Source: Leifsonia sp040686855 (GTDB taxonomy: Bacteria; Actinomycetota; Actinomycetes; Actinomycetales; Microbacteriaceae). Taken from it: a stretch of DNA of 64,000 bases. This document shows, piece by piece, positions 1-7,713 of the stretch (its first letter is position 1; each line of letters opens with the position of its first letter). The notes below the pieces were generated by a model, which searched no databases, was not told where the DNA came from, and saw only the letters and a list, made by a program, of their open reading frames with translations. The position numbers were made by a program, and so were the translations under genes. The stretch spans positions 372,001 through 436,000 of the forward strand of contig NZ_JBFBOG010000002.1 in assembly GCF_040686855.1 (NCBI RefSeq), read 5' to 3'.

Positions 1-477
1 CTGGTCGCGCCGGTCGAGCAGCACGAGCGGGCGGCCGGCGGCCCCGGCGTTCGCCAGGTGGGCCACGCGGGCCGAGGATGCCGGCGCCACGATCAGCGCG
101 TCCACCTGCTTGTCGAGGAGCAGGTCCACCGCCGCTTCCTCGGCGTCCACGTCCTCATCCGAGTTGGTGAGGATGACGTCGTACCCGGCCTTGCTGGCGA
201 CGTCGGAGATGCCGCGCATGGCGTGGGCGAAGAACGGGTTCTCGATGTCGCCGACGACCACGCCGATCGTGTTCGAGCGGCCGGTGTTCATCGAGCGGGC
301 CAGCGCGTTCGGGCGGTAGTTGAGCTCTTCGGCAGCTGTCAGCACGCGCGACCGGACGGCGTCGCTCACCTGCCCGTAGTCGCCGAGCGCGCGGGCGGCC
401 GTCGCCTTGGAGACCTTCGCCGCGCGGGCGATGTCGGCCACCGTGACGGCGCGGCGGGACGCGGGGCGTGGGGACAT
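1..477 (-). CDS. LacI-family transcriptional repressor (N-terminal part, cut by window edge)
   Basis: The reading frame stays open to the left edge, so only about 159 residues are visible. The N-terminus holds a LacI helix-turn-helix (VTVADIARAAKVSKATAARA, about residues 11-30) and the hinge YRPNALARSMNTGRS. The start of the sugar-binding domain follows (TIGVVVGDIENPFFA). The start is an ATG 7 bases after an AGGAAGGG-type ribosome site. It is divergent from an ABC importer operon whose promoter region carries two near-identical palindromes, its probable operators. The effector is unknown; the C-terminal ligand-binding half lies outside the window. Confidence 0.93.
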   Translation of the reverse strand, partial: MSPRPASRRAVTVADIARAAKVSKATAARALGDYGQVSDAVRSRVLTAAEELNYRPNALARSMNTGRSNTIGVVVGDIENPFFAHAMRGISDVASKAGYDVILTNSDEDVDAEEAAVDLLLDKQVDALIVAPASSARVAHLANAGAAGRPLVLLDRRDQ

Positions 478-508
478 TCGCTGACCCTTCCTGGTCGCGA
501 TCCCGGTG

Positions 509-536
509 TTGACGAACCCGGGAAACGTGTTGTAGC
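509..536 (+). promoter_or_regulatory. Predicted promoter of the amino-acid-type ABC operon
   Basis: TTGACG at 509-514 and a weak -10 TGTAGC at 531-536 are separated by 16 bases. The predicted transcript start, near 543, lies just upstream of two palindromic operators, so a bound repressor would block initiation or early elongation. Confidence 0.5.
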
Positions 537-551
537 GTCCCAGAAAACCAA

Positions 552-592
552 CTGAGACCGGTCTCAGCGTAATCGCCAGAGACCGGTCTCAG
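552..592. promoter_or_regulatory. Tandem LacI-type operators
   Basis: CTGAGACCGGTCTCAG at 552-567 is a perfect 16-base palindrome. The near copy CAGAGACCGGTCTCAG at 577-592 differs at one base. The centres are 25 bases apart. An even-length palindrome with central CG and its place next to a LacI gene are typical of operators for this family. The divergent repressor is the obvious candidate protein. Confidence 0.8.
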
Positions 593-664
593 CAACCAGG
601 AGATCGACGAGGATCGCACGTCCCCTTCCTCGCAGTCCCCGCCCCCAAACGATTGGACCCCGCA

Positions 665-1531
665 GTGAAACGACGCACCCTCCTCCGGCCGGCAGCGCTG
701 CTCGCAGCCGCGGCCTCCGCCGCCCTGGTCCTCGCCGGCTGCAGCGCGGGCGGCGCCTCCGGCGCCTCCACCAAGGACAACCCGTACCACCTCATCGAGC
801 CGGGCACCGTCCGCGTCGCCAGCCTCGGCGACTCCAAGCCGTACACGTTCACCGACGCGAGCGGGAACTTCACCGGCTTCGACGTCGAGCTCTTCACCGA
901 CGTGGCGAAGCGCGCCGACATCGGCAAGCCCGTCTTCACCGGCCAGGACTTCTCCGGCCTCCTCGCCGCCGTCGCGAACCACCAGTTCGACGTCGGCGTC
1001 GCCGCCATCGGCATCACCGACGAGCGCAAGAAGACGGTCGACTTCTCCGACGGCTACCTCGCCGGTTACCTGACCGTCCTCACCACGAAGACGAGCGGCA
1101 TCGACTCCAAGGACGACCTGGCGGGCAAGCGCCTCGGCGTCGTGCAGGGCACCCTGCAGGAGGCGTACGCGGTCAAGAACTTCCCGAAGGCGAGCCTGGT
1201 CCGCTTCCCGGACAACAACGCGGCCGTCTCGGCGCTCAACAGCGGCTCGGTGGACGCGCACTTCCTCGACTACGAGGCCGCCAAGAGCTACATCGCGCAG
1301 TACCCGGCCCTGAAGGACGCGGACGACATCCCCTCGTTCGACGCCCCCGCCGGCTTCGCCATCGCCAAGGGCAACCCCGCCCTCAAGAACGCCCTGAACA
1401 AGGCGCTCCACGAGGCGATGGAGGACGGCACCTGGAAGAAGCTCTACCAGAAGTGGTTCCCGGGCTCGCCGATGCCCGAGCAGTACCTGCCGAAGGCGGA
1501 GCAGACCTCGACGCCGACCCCGTCGAAGTAG
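665..1531 (+). CDS. Amino-acid-type ABC transporter substrate-binding lipoprotein
   Basis: A family 3 extracellular solute-binding protein of 288 residues. It has a lipoprotein signal (KRRTLL, hydrophobic stretch, lipobox LAGC). Features of polar amino-acid receptors follow: FTGFDVELFTDVAKR, then DFSGLLAAVANHQFDVGVAA and VDFSDGYLAGYLTVL. GTG at 665 gives a normal signal peptide; a TTG at 653 is in frame and would add four residues. It is the first gene of an operon with permease, ATPase and two oxidoreductases. The ligand is probably an amino acid or a modified amino acid; sequence alone does not say which. Confidence 0.93.
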   Translation: MKRRTLLRPAALLAAAASAALVLAGCSAGGASGASTKDNPYHLIEPGTVRVASLGDSKPYTFTDASGNFTGFDVELFTDVAKRADIGKPVFTGQDFSGLLAAVANHQFDVGVAAIGITDERKKTVDFSDGYLAGYLTVLTTKTSGIDSKDDLAGKRLGVVQGTLQEAYAVKNFPKASLVRFPDNNAAVSALNSGSVDAHFLDYEAAKSYIAQYPALKDADDIPSFDAPAGFAIAKGNPALKNALNKALHEAMEDGTWKKLYQKWFPGSPMPEQYLPKAEQTSTPTPSK

Positions 1532-1552
1532 TCGAACCTCCAGGAGATCCCC

Positions 1553-2341
1553 ATGGACTGGCTCACCACCATCACGCACACCTTCTTCGACATCCCGTCG
1601 ATGCTGCAGGTCTTCCCACAGCTGCTGGGCGTCGGACTCGTCAACACGCTGATCATCTCGATCGCGGCGACCGTCATCGGCGTCGTGCTCGGCATGGTGG
1701 TCGCCGTCATGGGGATCTCCACCTCCCGCTGGCTGCGCATCCCCGCCCGCGTCTACACGGACATCTTCCGCGGCCTGCCGGCGATCCTCACCATCCTGCT
1801 CATCGGCCAGGGCTTCGCACGGTTCTCGCAGTCGATCTTCGGACCGTCGCCGTACCCGCTCGGCATCCTGGCGCTGTCGCTCATCGCGGCCGCGTACATC
1901 GGCGAGATCTTCCGGGCCGGCATCCAGAGCGTCGACCAGGGCCAGCTTGAGGCGTGCCGCGCGCTCGGCCTCAGCTACGCCAAGGCGATGGCGCTTGTCG
2001 TGGTGCCGCAAGGTGTCCGCCGCGTGCTTCCCGCGCTGGTGAACCAGTTCATCGCCATCGTGAAGGACTCGAGCCTCGTGTACTTCCTCGGCCTGCTGGT
2101 CGGCGAACGCGAGCTGTTCCGGGTGGGCCAGGATGCGGCGGTGCTCACCGGCAACCTGTCGCCCTTGGTGCTCGCCGGACTGTTCTATCTGGTCATCACC
2201 GTGCCGCTCACCCACCTCGTCAACTACTTCGACAACCGGTTCCGCACCGGTCGCCGCAAGCCGGCGCCGCCGAAGAGCGGACTGGACGAGCTGGACGAGG
2301 TCCAGCCGCCCGCGCCGATCACCCTCGGGAGCAACACATGA
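1553..2341 (+). CDS. Amino-acid-type ABC transporter permease
   Basis: A 262-residue inner-membrane permease of the HisM/GlnP type. It has several hydrophobic helices, a short N-terminal region ending in LGVGLVNTLIISI, and the EAA-like loop around EACRALGLSYAKAMALVVVPQG, where the ATPase docks. AGGAG lies 6 bases before the ATG. The stop overlaps the start of the ATPase gene (ATGA), indicating translational coupling. Only one permease is present, so the membrane unit is presumably a homodimer. Confidence 0.93.
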   Translation: MDWLTTITHTFFDIPSMLQVFPQLLGVGLVNTLIISIAATVIGVVLGMVVAVMGISTSRWLRIPARVYTDIFRGLPAILTILLIGQGFARFSQSIFGPSPYPLGILALSLIAAAYIGEIFRAGIQSVDQGQLEACRALGLSYAKAMALVVVPQGVRRVLPALVNQFIAIVKDSSLVYFLGLLVGERELFRVGQDAAVLTGNLSPLVLAGLFYLVITVPLTHLVNYFDNRFRTGRRKPAPPKSGLDELDEVQPPAPITLGSNT

Positions 2342-3108
2342 CGTACACCTCGCCCCTGCCCGCCCAGACGGTCCCGGAGTTCACGAGCTCCTCGCTCGAG
2401 CTGGTCGATCTGACCATGGCCTACGGCGATATCGACGTGCTCCGCGGCGTGTCGATCTCGGTCCCGGCCGGCACCACGACCTGCATCATCGGGCCCTCGG
2501 GGTCGGGCAAGTCGACGATGCTGCGCGGCATCAACCGGCTGCACGAGCCGAAGAGCGGCGATGTCCGCCTCGCCGGCGAGAGCATCCTGGGCACGAAGCC
2601 GGATGCGCTCCGCCGCCGGATCGGGCTGGTCTTCCAGCACTTCAACCTGTTCCCCGACCACACCGCTCTCGAGAACGTGATGCTGGCGCTGCGCAGCGTG
2701 AAGCGGATGCCGAAGGCGGAGGCGCGGCGGATCGCCGAGGAGCGCCTGACCGAGGTCGGCCTCGGCGAGCGGATGGACCACCGGCCGCGCGACCTCTCCG
2801 GCGGCCAGCAGCAGCGTGTCGCGATCGCCCGGGCCCTCGCCATGGAGCCGGAGGTCATGCTGTTCGACGAGGTCACGAGCGCGCTCGACCCCGAGCTCGT
2901 CAAGGGCGTCCTCAATCTCATGGCCGACCTGGGCCGCCGGGGCATGACGATGGTCGTGGTCACCCACGAGATGAACTTCGCCCGCAAGGTGGCAGACCAG
3001 GTCGTCTTCATGGACGAGGGGAAGGTGGTCGAGGCCGGCCGCCCGGAGGACCTGTTCGACCGCCCGCAGAGCCCGCGCCTGCAGCGCTTCCTGTCGGAGG
3101 TGCTGTGA
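2338..3108 (+). CDS. Amino-acid-type ABC transporter ATP-binding protein
   Basis: A 256-residue ATPase of the GlnQ type. Walker A is GPSGSGKST (about 52-60), the signature is LSGGQQQRVAIARALA, Walker B is VMLFDEVTSALDPE and the H-loop is VVVTHEM. It starts inside the stop codon of the permease gene (ATGA) and its own stop overlaps the GTG of the next gene, so the operon is continuous. It would energise uptake by the permease and binding protein encoded just upstream. Confidence 0.96.
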   Translation: MTYTSPLPAQTVPEFTSSSLELVDLTMAYGDIDVLRGVSISVPAGTTTCIIGPSGSGKSTMLRGINRLHEPKSGDVRLAGESILGTKPDALRRRIGLVFQHFNLFPDHTALENVMLALRSVKRMPKAEARRIAEERLTEVGLGERMDHRPRDLSGGQQQRVAIARALAMEPEVMLFDEVTSALDPELVKGVLNLMADLGRRGMTMVVVTHEMNFARKVADQVVFMDEGKVVEAGRPEDLFDRPQSPRLQRFLSEVL

Positions 3109-4121
3109 GCGCCGCGCCGCTCCGCGTCGGCCTGATCGGGTACGGCGTCGCGGGGCGGGTGTTCCACGCGCCGTTCCTCGCGGCCGACCCCGCGTTCGAG
3201 CTGGCCACGGTGGTGACGTCGCAGGACGACCGGTTGGCGGCCGACCATCCGACCGCCGTCGCGGTGCCGGATGTGGACGCGCTGCTCGCACATCCCGGGC
3301 TCGACCTGGTCGTCGTGGCCTCGCCCACGCCGCTGCATGTCGCCCACGCGACAGCCGCGGTCGGCGCGGGGGTCGCGACCCTGGTGGACAAGCCGTTCGC
3401 GCCGGACGCCGCGTCCGGCCGGGCGCTGGTCGAGCGGGCCGCGGCCGCCGGCGTGCCGTTCACGGTCTTCCAGAACCGTCGCTGGGACGGCGACTTCCTC
3501 ACCCTCCGCCGTCTCGTCGGCGAGGGCACGCTCGGCGACGTCCGGCGGTTCGAGTCGCGGTTCGAGTGGTGGAAGCCGTCGGCCGACGAATCCTGGAAGT
3601 CCACCACCGGCCCGGACGAGGGAGGCGGCATCCTCTTCGACCTCGGCGCGCACCTGATCGACCAGGCCCTGCTGCTGTTCGGCCCGGCCGAGGTCGCCCA
3701 CGCGGAGGTCCGCAACCGCCGCGGCGGCGCCGCCGACGACGACGTGTTCGTCGTCCTGGAGCACGGGTCGGGCACGACCAGCCACCTCTGGATGAGCGCC
3801 GTCGCCCCGATCGCCGGCCCGCGGTTCCGCGCGCTCGGCTCGCGCTCCGGCTTCGTCTCCTGGGGGCTCGACCCGCAGGAGCCGCAGCTCGCCGGCGGGA
3901 TGCGCCCCGGCGACCCCCGCCTCGGCCGCGCGGACTCTCCCGCCCGCCTCGGCACCGACGCGCACCCCGACGAGGTGCCGCTCACCCCCGGCGACTACGC
4001 CGACTTCTACCGGCAGCTCGCCGCCGCCCTCCGCGACGGCGCACCCCTTCCGGTCGACCCGCTGGACAGCCTCGCGGTCCTCGACCTGATCGACACCATC
4101 CACTCGCAGAACCGAAAGTGA
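3105..4121 (+). CDS. Gfo/Idh/MocA-family NAD(P)-dependent oxidoreductase
   Basis: This 338-residue protein opens with a Rossmann motif (GLIGYGVAGRVFHAPF) and has the family's lysine loop as VDKPFAPD, followed by the C-terminal alpha/beta domain (GGGILFDLGAHLIDQAL). The family oxidises or reduces sugars, inositols, imines and related compounds. GTG overlaps the stop of the ATPase gene (GTGA). Placed between an amino-acid-type importer and a FAD oxidase, it probably acts on the imported compound, for example an opine- or Amadori-like conjugate; that role is inference. Confidence 0.9.
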   Translation: MSAAPLRVGLIGYGVAGRVFHAPFLAADPAFELATVVTSQDDRLAADHPTAVAVPDVDALLAHPGLDLVVVASPTPLHVAHATAAVGAGVATLVDKPFAPDAASGRALVERAAAAGVPFTVFQNRRWDGDFLTLRRLVGEGTLGDVRRFESRFEWWKPSADESWKSTTGPDEGGGILFDLGAHLIDQALLLFGPAEVAHAEVRNRRGGAADDDVFVVLEHGSGTTSHLWMSAVAPIAGPRFRALGSRSGFVSWGLDPQEPQLAGGMRPGDPRLGRADSPARLGTDAHPDEVPLTPGDYADFYRQLAAALRDGAPLPVDPLDSLAVLDLIDTIHSQNRK

Positions 4122-4126
4122 GCACC

Positions 4127-5257
4127 ATGACCGCCACATCCATCCGTTCCCGCGTCGTCGTCATCGGCGGCGGCGTGCTCGGCGTCTCGACCGCCACCCA
4201 GCTGGTCCGCCAGGGCGCCGAGGTGACCCTGCTCACCGAAGGCGAGCTGGCCAGCGGCGCGAGCGGCCGCTCCCTCTCCTGGCTGAACACCGCAGGCCTG
4301 CGCTCGCCGGAGTACCACGCGCTGCGCCAGCTCGGCATCGACCGCTACCGCACCCTTGCGGCCCGCGAGGACGTTTCGGCGTTCCTCCGCTTCGACGGCG
4401 GCCTGACCTGGGCGCCGGAGGGCGAGAGCTTCCGCCCGATCATCGAGCACGAGCGCAGCATCGGATACGACGCCCAGTGGGTCACCGCCGACGAGGTCGC
4501 CTCGGTGACGCCCGGTGTCGACCCCGCCGCGATCGCATCCGAGGGCGCGATCTTCAACCCGGGCGAGGGATGGGTCGACCTCCCGTCGCTCATCCAGCAC
4601 CTCGCCGCGGAGTTCACCGCGCGCGGCGGCTCATTGATCACGGGCGCCGGCCACGTCGAGGTCGTGGTCGAGGACGGCCGCGCGGTCGGCGCCGTCGCCG
4701 CCGACGGCCGCCGCTTCGACGCCGACGCCGTTCTGCTCGCCACCGGCCCGGGCGTCCCGGCCCAGGTCGCCGAGCACGGCGTCGCGATCGAGGACGGCAG
4801 CCCGGCAGCGCTCCTCGTCTGGACCAAGCCGGTCGAGACGCAGCTCACCGCCGTGCTGAACACCCCGGACGTCGCCGTGCGCCCGACGCCCTCCGGCGCG
4901 CTGGCACTCGACTCGGCGTGGTCGGAGGAATCCCTGATCGTGGGCGACGACGGCTCCATCACCGTCCCCGACGGCATCGTGGACCGGCTGCTGGTGGAGG
5001 CGTCCCGCGTCCTCGCCGGCAACCCGACCCTCGAGCTGGACGGCTTCGGCATCGGCGGGAAACCCATCCCGGGCGACGGCGAGCCGGTGCTCGGCGAGCT
5101 CGAGCAGATCGACGGCTACTTCGTGGCCTTCACGCACAGCGGCGCGACGCTCGGCTTGATCGCCGGGGAGCTGCTGGCGCGCGAGATCGTGACCGGTGAG
5201 AAGTCGCCGCTGCTCGAGACGTTCCGTCCCGCGCGGTTCTCTGCCGCGCTGGTGTGA
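4127..5257 (+). CDS. FAD-dependent oxidoreductase, DAO (D-amino-acid oxidase-like) family
   Basis: This 376-residue flavoprotein has an N-terminal dinucleotide-binding motif (VVVIGGGVLGVSTATQL), the ELASGASGRS segment common in glycine/sarcosine oxidase relatives, and a C-terminal FAD-contact region (GYFVAFTHSGATLGLIAGELLA). Such enzymes oxidise C-N bonds of amino acids or secondary amines. It begins 5 bases after the upstream dehydrogenase and is last in the operon; a strong hairpin follows. The substrate is presumably the compound brought in by the ABC importer. Confidence 0.9.
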   Translation: MTATSIRSRVVVIGGGVLGVSTATQLVRQGAEVTLLTEGELASGASGRSLSWLNTAGLRSPEYHALRQLGIDRYRTLAAREDVSAFLRFDGGLTWAPEGESFRPIIEHERSIGYDAQWVTADEVASVTPGVDPAAIASEGAIFNPGEGWVDLPSLIQHLAAEFTARGGSLITGAGHVEVVVEDGRAVGAVAADGRRFDADAVLLATGPGVPAQVAEHGVAIEDGSPAALLVWTKPVETQLTAVLNTPDVAVRPTPSGALALDSAWSEESLIVGDDGSITVPDGIVDRLLVEASRVLAGNPTLELDGFGIGGKPIPGDGEPVLGELEQIDGYFVAFTHSGATLGLIAGELLAREIVTGEKSPLLETFRPARFSAALV

Positions 5258-5262
5258 AGGGT

Positions 5263-5294
5263 GCGGAGGGGGCAGGTGGGATGGCCCCCTCCGC
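5263..5294. terminator. Transcription terminator hairpin
   Basis: A perfect 11-base stem (GCGGAGGGGGC pairing with GCCCCCTCCGC) with a 10-base loop sits 5 bases after the oxidase stop codon and is followed by GTTTCC. It lies between two convergent operons and may serve both. Confidence 0.75.
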
Positions 5295-5305
5295 GTTTCC
5301 TGTTC

Positions 5306-5637
5306 CTATTCGTGTCGCTGTTCAAGGAAGCGGTCGCGCTCGCGTTCGTGCTGGAACCGCATGTCGTCGTCTTCCTCCTCGAAGCGGGCGATGACTCGCC
5401 CCGCTTCCCAGACGTTCTCATCGACTCGGTCGGCGACCGCCTGAAGCTCGGCCCGGAACCCGGGCGCATCCGCGACTCCTGCGAGGATGCGAGCCGAGCG
5501 AAATCCTCTTGCAGCCGCGTCATCTGCGAGCGGTAGTGGGCCACGCACTCCTCGGCGAGCTCCATCCGGTGTCGAGCGTCTGCTGACTCCTGGTCCTGGG
5601 CGTCTTCGAGCTCGCGAAGCGATCGGTACTCGGTCAT
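5306..5637 (-). pseudogene. Small coiled-coil protein, apparently frameshifted
   Basis: The gene starts at ATG 5637 (MTEYRSLRELEDAQDQES), overlapping the stop of the gene before it (ATGA). It reads as charged helix to about FARLASSQESRMR. The same frame then turns to Ser/Arg-rich text and runs into the neighbouring gene's 3' end. From about 5475 down, a second frame carries a convincing helical continuation (FRAELQAVADRVDENVWEAG, then RFEEEDDDMRFQHERERDRF) and stops at 5306. Joining the two by a one-base shift near the GCGCCCGGG run gives a protein of about 110 residues. It belongs to the lipase operon; function unknown. Confidence 0.6.
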
Positions 5638-6002
5638 GTGATGCTGTTCACTCCCGGGGTGTAATCGAGGTCCTTCGTGATCATGTCGAGACCTTTGTCG
5701 ATTGCTTCGGCGACAGCGCCGGACAGCACAGCCTTGCCGACCCGTGCGCCCGTCAAGCTGAGCCCGAGCTCCGCAGTGAGGGCTTCGGCCCGCATCCAGG
5801 CACCCGACCGGACGAGCGCGTTGCGACCATGCACCATCGGCGGCAGGGCTGAGTGCAGCAACCCGACGGCGGCGTTGTGGAGGAGCGCGTCGATCGCCGC
5901 CCTCGCTGCCTCCGCCGTACTCTCCAGGCCCTTCTCGATGCCTGCGATGGCATCGGCGAGGTTGCCGGGCACCTGGTGTGCTCGATAGGAGGTGTAGCTC
6001 AC
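5634..6002 (-). CDS. Small helical protein of the lipase operon, unknown function
   Basis: This 122-residue protein is predicted to be mostly helical (IAGIEKGLESTAEAARAAID; later VGKAVLSGAVAEAIDKGLDM). It has no recognised domain and no signal peptide. The size and helical make-up resemble small partner proteins of secreted actinobacterial effectors, but the WXG signature is absent. The start is GTG at 6002, 13 bases after the lipase stop codon. Its stop overlaps the next start. It is probably made in step with the lipase and could be its chaperone or inhibitor; that is inference. Confidence 0.7.
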   Translation of the reverse strand: MSYTSYRAHQVPGNLADAIAGIEKGLESTAEAARAAIDALLHNAAVGLLHSALPPMVHGRNALVRSGAWMRAEALTAELGLSLTGARVGKAVLSGAVAEAIDKGLDMITKDLDYTPGVNSIT

Positions 6003-6015
6003 GTGATCCAGTTCC

Positions 6016-7239
6016 CTAGTGGCCGATGAAGGTCGACGCCCACTGGGCGTCCTGTCGGACCGCGTTGTCGGCTGCGTGGACGATCCCAGTGGTCAACTTC
6101 TGCACGGCCCGTTGATGGCTGTCGATGCGCCGGTTCACGGCCGCGACCGCATCCTCGTCCACGTTGTCCTCAACGCGCAGGCGCTGCACGATCACGCACT
6201 CTTCGATGTCCCTAGCAGTGATGAACGGGATGCCGGAGACGGTGCGTTGAGCATCCTCGAGACCCTCCCGCAGCTCGGGGATGAGGCTCGTGTTGATGTC
6301 CTTCAGGCCGCTGAGCAGGTCGGACGCGCCCGCAATGCGGGCGGCCAAGGAGGACGCGACCAGGGTGTCCATGGCGACCAACGTCGCCGAGACCGCCTGG
6401 GCAACGGAGCGGCCGACTCCGGGCATCTGCAGGACGCCCAGGGTGCCGGCCAGCATCACCGCCATCGGCTCCCGGTACAGCGTCGGAACGGAGTCCAGGA
6501 GGTTCCGCGTGATCTCGAGGGTGCTCCGCCCTTTCGCTCCGGAGCCGGAGATGGAGCCGTCCGGGTTGAAGTGGAAGCCGCTCGAGACGTTGTGATACTC
6601 GAAAGCGCCTCGGCCGGGCGCGTCACGCACATAACAGGCCGCGCCGGTGCCATTGCCGTACGAGTTCCCGACGGCGTCCCACTCGTTGACGTAGTTCACG
6701 AGAGGCTTCTTCCCTTCGGCGATCATCTGCGTGATCCACGCTTGCGCCTCTGGGGAGAGCATGTCCCAGGGGTCCGGGCCATTGAACGACGTGGCGGGCA
6801 GGTGCAGTTCTCCGCCGGCGTACAACGCGAGAAATCCGCCCAGGGAGTGCCCGACGAGCGATAGGTCCGCCTCCGGATACTTTGCGCGAACCTTCTCGGC
6901 GTAGGCCTTCGCCTGCTCGGCCTGGGCGGCGGCCGTCTGCCCGCCGACGACCAGCTGGAGATCGGTGTTGATGTCTGCGCGGTGGCTGGGGTTGGTGCCG
7001 GCGAACGCGACGAAGACGTGGGAGAGGTCCGGCTGCTTATTCGGCAGAATGGGTGCGATCGCCGCGGCTTGGAAGCCGGAGACAGGGTCGGTGATGGGGC
7101 GCGGATCGCCGAGGAAGACGTACTTCGGGTTCTCCGGGGGTATTTTGCTGCCCGCCCCTGACGGTGGATCGTTTCCCCACGCGGGGTCGAGTTCGTACAC
7201 CGCTTGAGCGATGTCGCCGCGATCCTTGTCTGTCGTCAC
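6016..7239 (-). CDS. Lipase-fold (alpha/beta hydrolase) protein with helical C-terminal half
   Basis: This 407-residue protein has an N-terminal lipase class 3-like core: strand HVFVAFAGTNPSHRADI, then the nucleophile elbow SLVGHSLGG with Ser132. Asp188 (NEWDAVGN) and His216 or His223 (EYHNVSSGFHF) are candidate triad partners. Residues from about 240 on are long helices with no catalytic signature, ending in VHAADNAVRQDAQWASTFIG. No signal peptide is visible. The start is GTG 7239, overlapping the lipoprotein stop (GTGA). A helical tail plus small helical partners suggests a delivered lipase effector, though this is unproven; a cytosolic esterase remains possible. Confidence 0.8.
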   Translation of the reverse strand: MTTDKDRGDIAQAVYELDPAWGNDPPSGAGSKIPPENPKYVFLGDPRPITDPVSGFQAAAIAPILPNKQPDLSHVFVAFAGTNPSHRADINTDLQLVVGGQTAAAQAEQAKAYAEKVRAKYPEADLSLVGHSLGGFLALYAGGELHLPATSFNGPDPWDMLSPEAQAWITQMIAEGKKPLVNYVNEWDAVGNSYGNGTGAACYVRDAPGRGAFEYHNVSSGFHFNPDGSISGSGAKGRSTLEITRNLLDSVPTLYREPMAVMLAGTLGVLQMPGVGRSVAQAVSATLVAMDTLVASSLAARIAGASDLLSGLKDINTSLIPELREGLEDAQRTVSGIPFITARDIEECVIVQRLRVEDNVDEDAVAAVNRRIDSHQRAVQKLTTGIVHAADNAVRQDAQWASTFIGH

Positions 7240-7634
7240 TCGATCAACCCCTTCGAATCGTCGCTGTAGATGACGGTTACAGGTCCGGGGCCGGGGCCCG
7301 GCGGAACGGTGGGTAGACCTTCGCCTAAGGAGAGCGATGTGCCCAGAACCTCGTCGTAGTTCTTTCCGGCGATAGTGACGACGGCGTACGCGGACCAGTT
7401 CCCACTGCCCTTGACGCTTCCTTCTGCCATGAATCTGATGGACTCGAGTTCGGGGTGCGGGTAGTCCTTGATGAACTCCGCAGCGACCTTCTTCTGGTTC
7501 GCCAGATTGCCTTCCGTCGAAAGCTGCTGATTCATCGGTACTCCCAAGATCGAACACGCGCTCGTGCCGGTGGTCACGACGAGGGCGACGTAAACCACGG
7601 CGACCAGCCGGACCAGCGATGAGCGGACTCGCAT
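7236..7634 (-). CDS. Small lipoprotein heading the lipase operon
   Basis: This 132-residue protein has basic residues, a hydrophobic stretch (LVRLVAVVYVALVV) and the lipobox TSAC, so it is probably anchored outside the membrane. The rest (about 105 residues) has a mixed alpha/beta look (FMAEGSVKGSGNWSAYAVV) and a Pro/Gly-rich patch. No named family is recognised. ATG 7634 lies 6 bases after a -10 box, so the message is probably leaderless. The stop overlaps the lipase start. It could be an immunity or adaptor lipoprotein for the lipase; that is inference. Confidence 0.8.
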   Translation of the reverse strand: MRVRSSLVRLVAVVYVALVVTTGTSACSILGVPMNQQLSTEGNLANQKKVAAEFIKDYPHPELESIRFMAEGSVKGSGNWSAYAVVTIAGKNYDEVLGTSLSLGEGLPTVPPGPGPGPVTVIYSDDSKGLIE

Positions 7635-7640
7635 AAGTCG

Positions 7641-7670
7641 AGGTTACTGATGTACGTATTTGTATGTCAA
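7641..7670 (-). promoter_or_regulatory. Promoter of the lipoprotein-lipase operon (leaderless)
   Basis: On the minus strand a consensus -35 TTGACA (7665-7670) is followed by an 18-base spacer and TAACCT (7641-7646). Six bases separate the -10 from ATG 7634, which would be at or next to the transcript start. Confidence 0.65.
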
Positions 7671-7700
7671 TAATGGTGATCGCGGCGACGCACCGTCTCG

Positions 7701-7706
7701 TACACT
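7701..7706 (+). promoter_or_regulatory. -10 box for the HAD phosphatase gene (leaderless)
   Basis: TACACT at 7701-7706 lies 7 bases before GTG 7714, a spacing that places the transcript start at the start codon. No clear -35 is seen. It supports 7714 over the longer in-frame start at 7660. Confidence 0.5.
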
Positions 7707-7713
7707 CGAACTC

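Noticed and set aside
155..2215. A 686-residue minus-strand open frame over the ABC importer
   Set aside because: It is antisense to clear binding-protein and permease genes and crosses the LacI gene out of frame; the Arg/Asp/Val/Gly-rich text is typical of high-GC shadow frames.
5634..6002. WXG100/ESAT-6 protein in the lipase operon
   Set aside because: Size and helix content fit, but the Trp-x-Gly turn is absent; the only GAW is not in a helix-turn-helix centre.
7643..7669. Palindrome around GTACGTATTTGTATGTC in the divergent promoter region
   Set aside because: The arms match poorly once aligned; the bases are better explained by the minus-strand -10 and -35.
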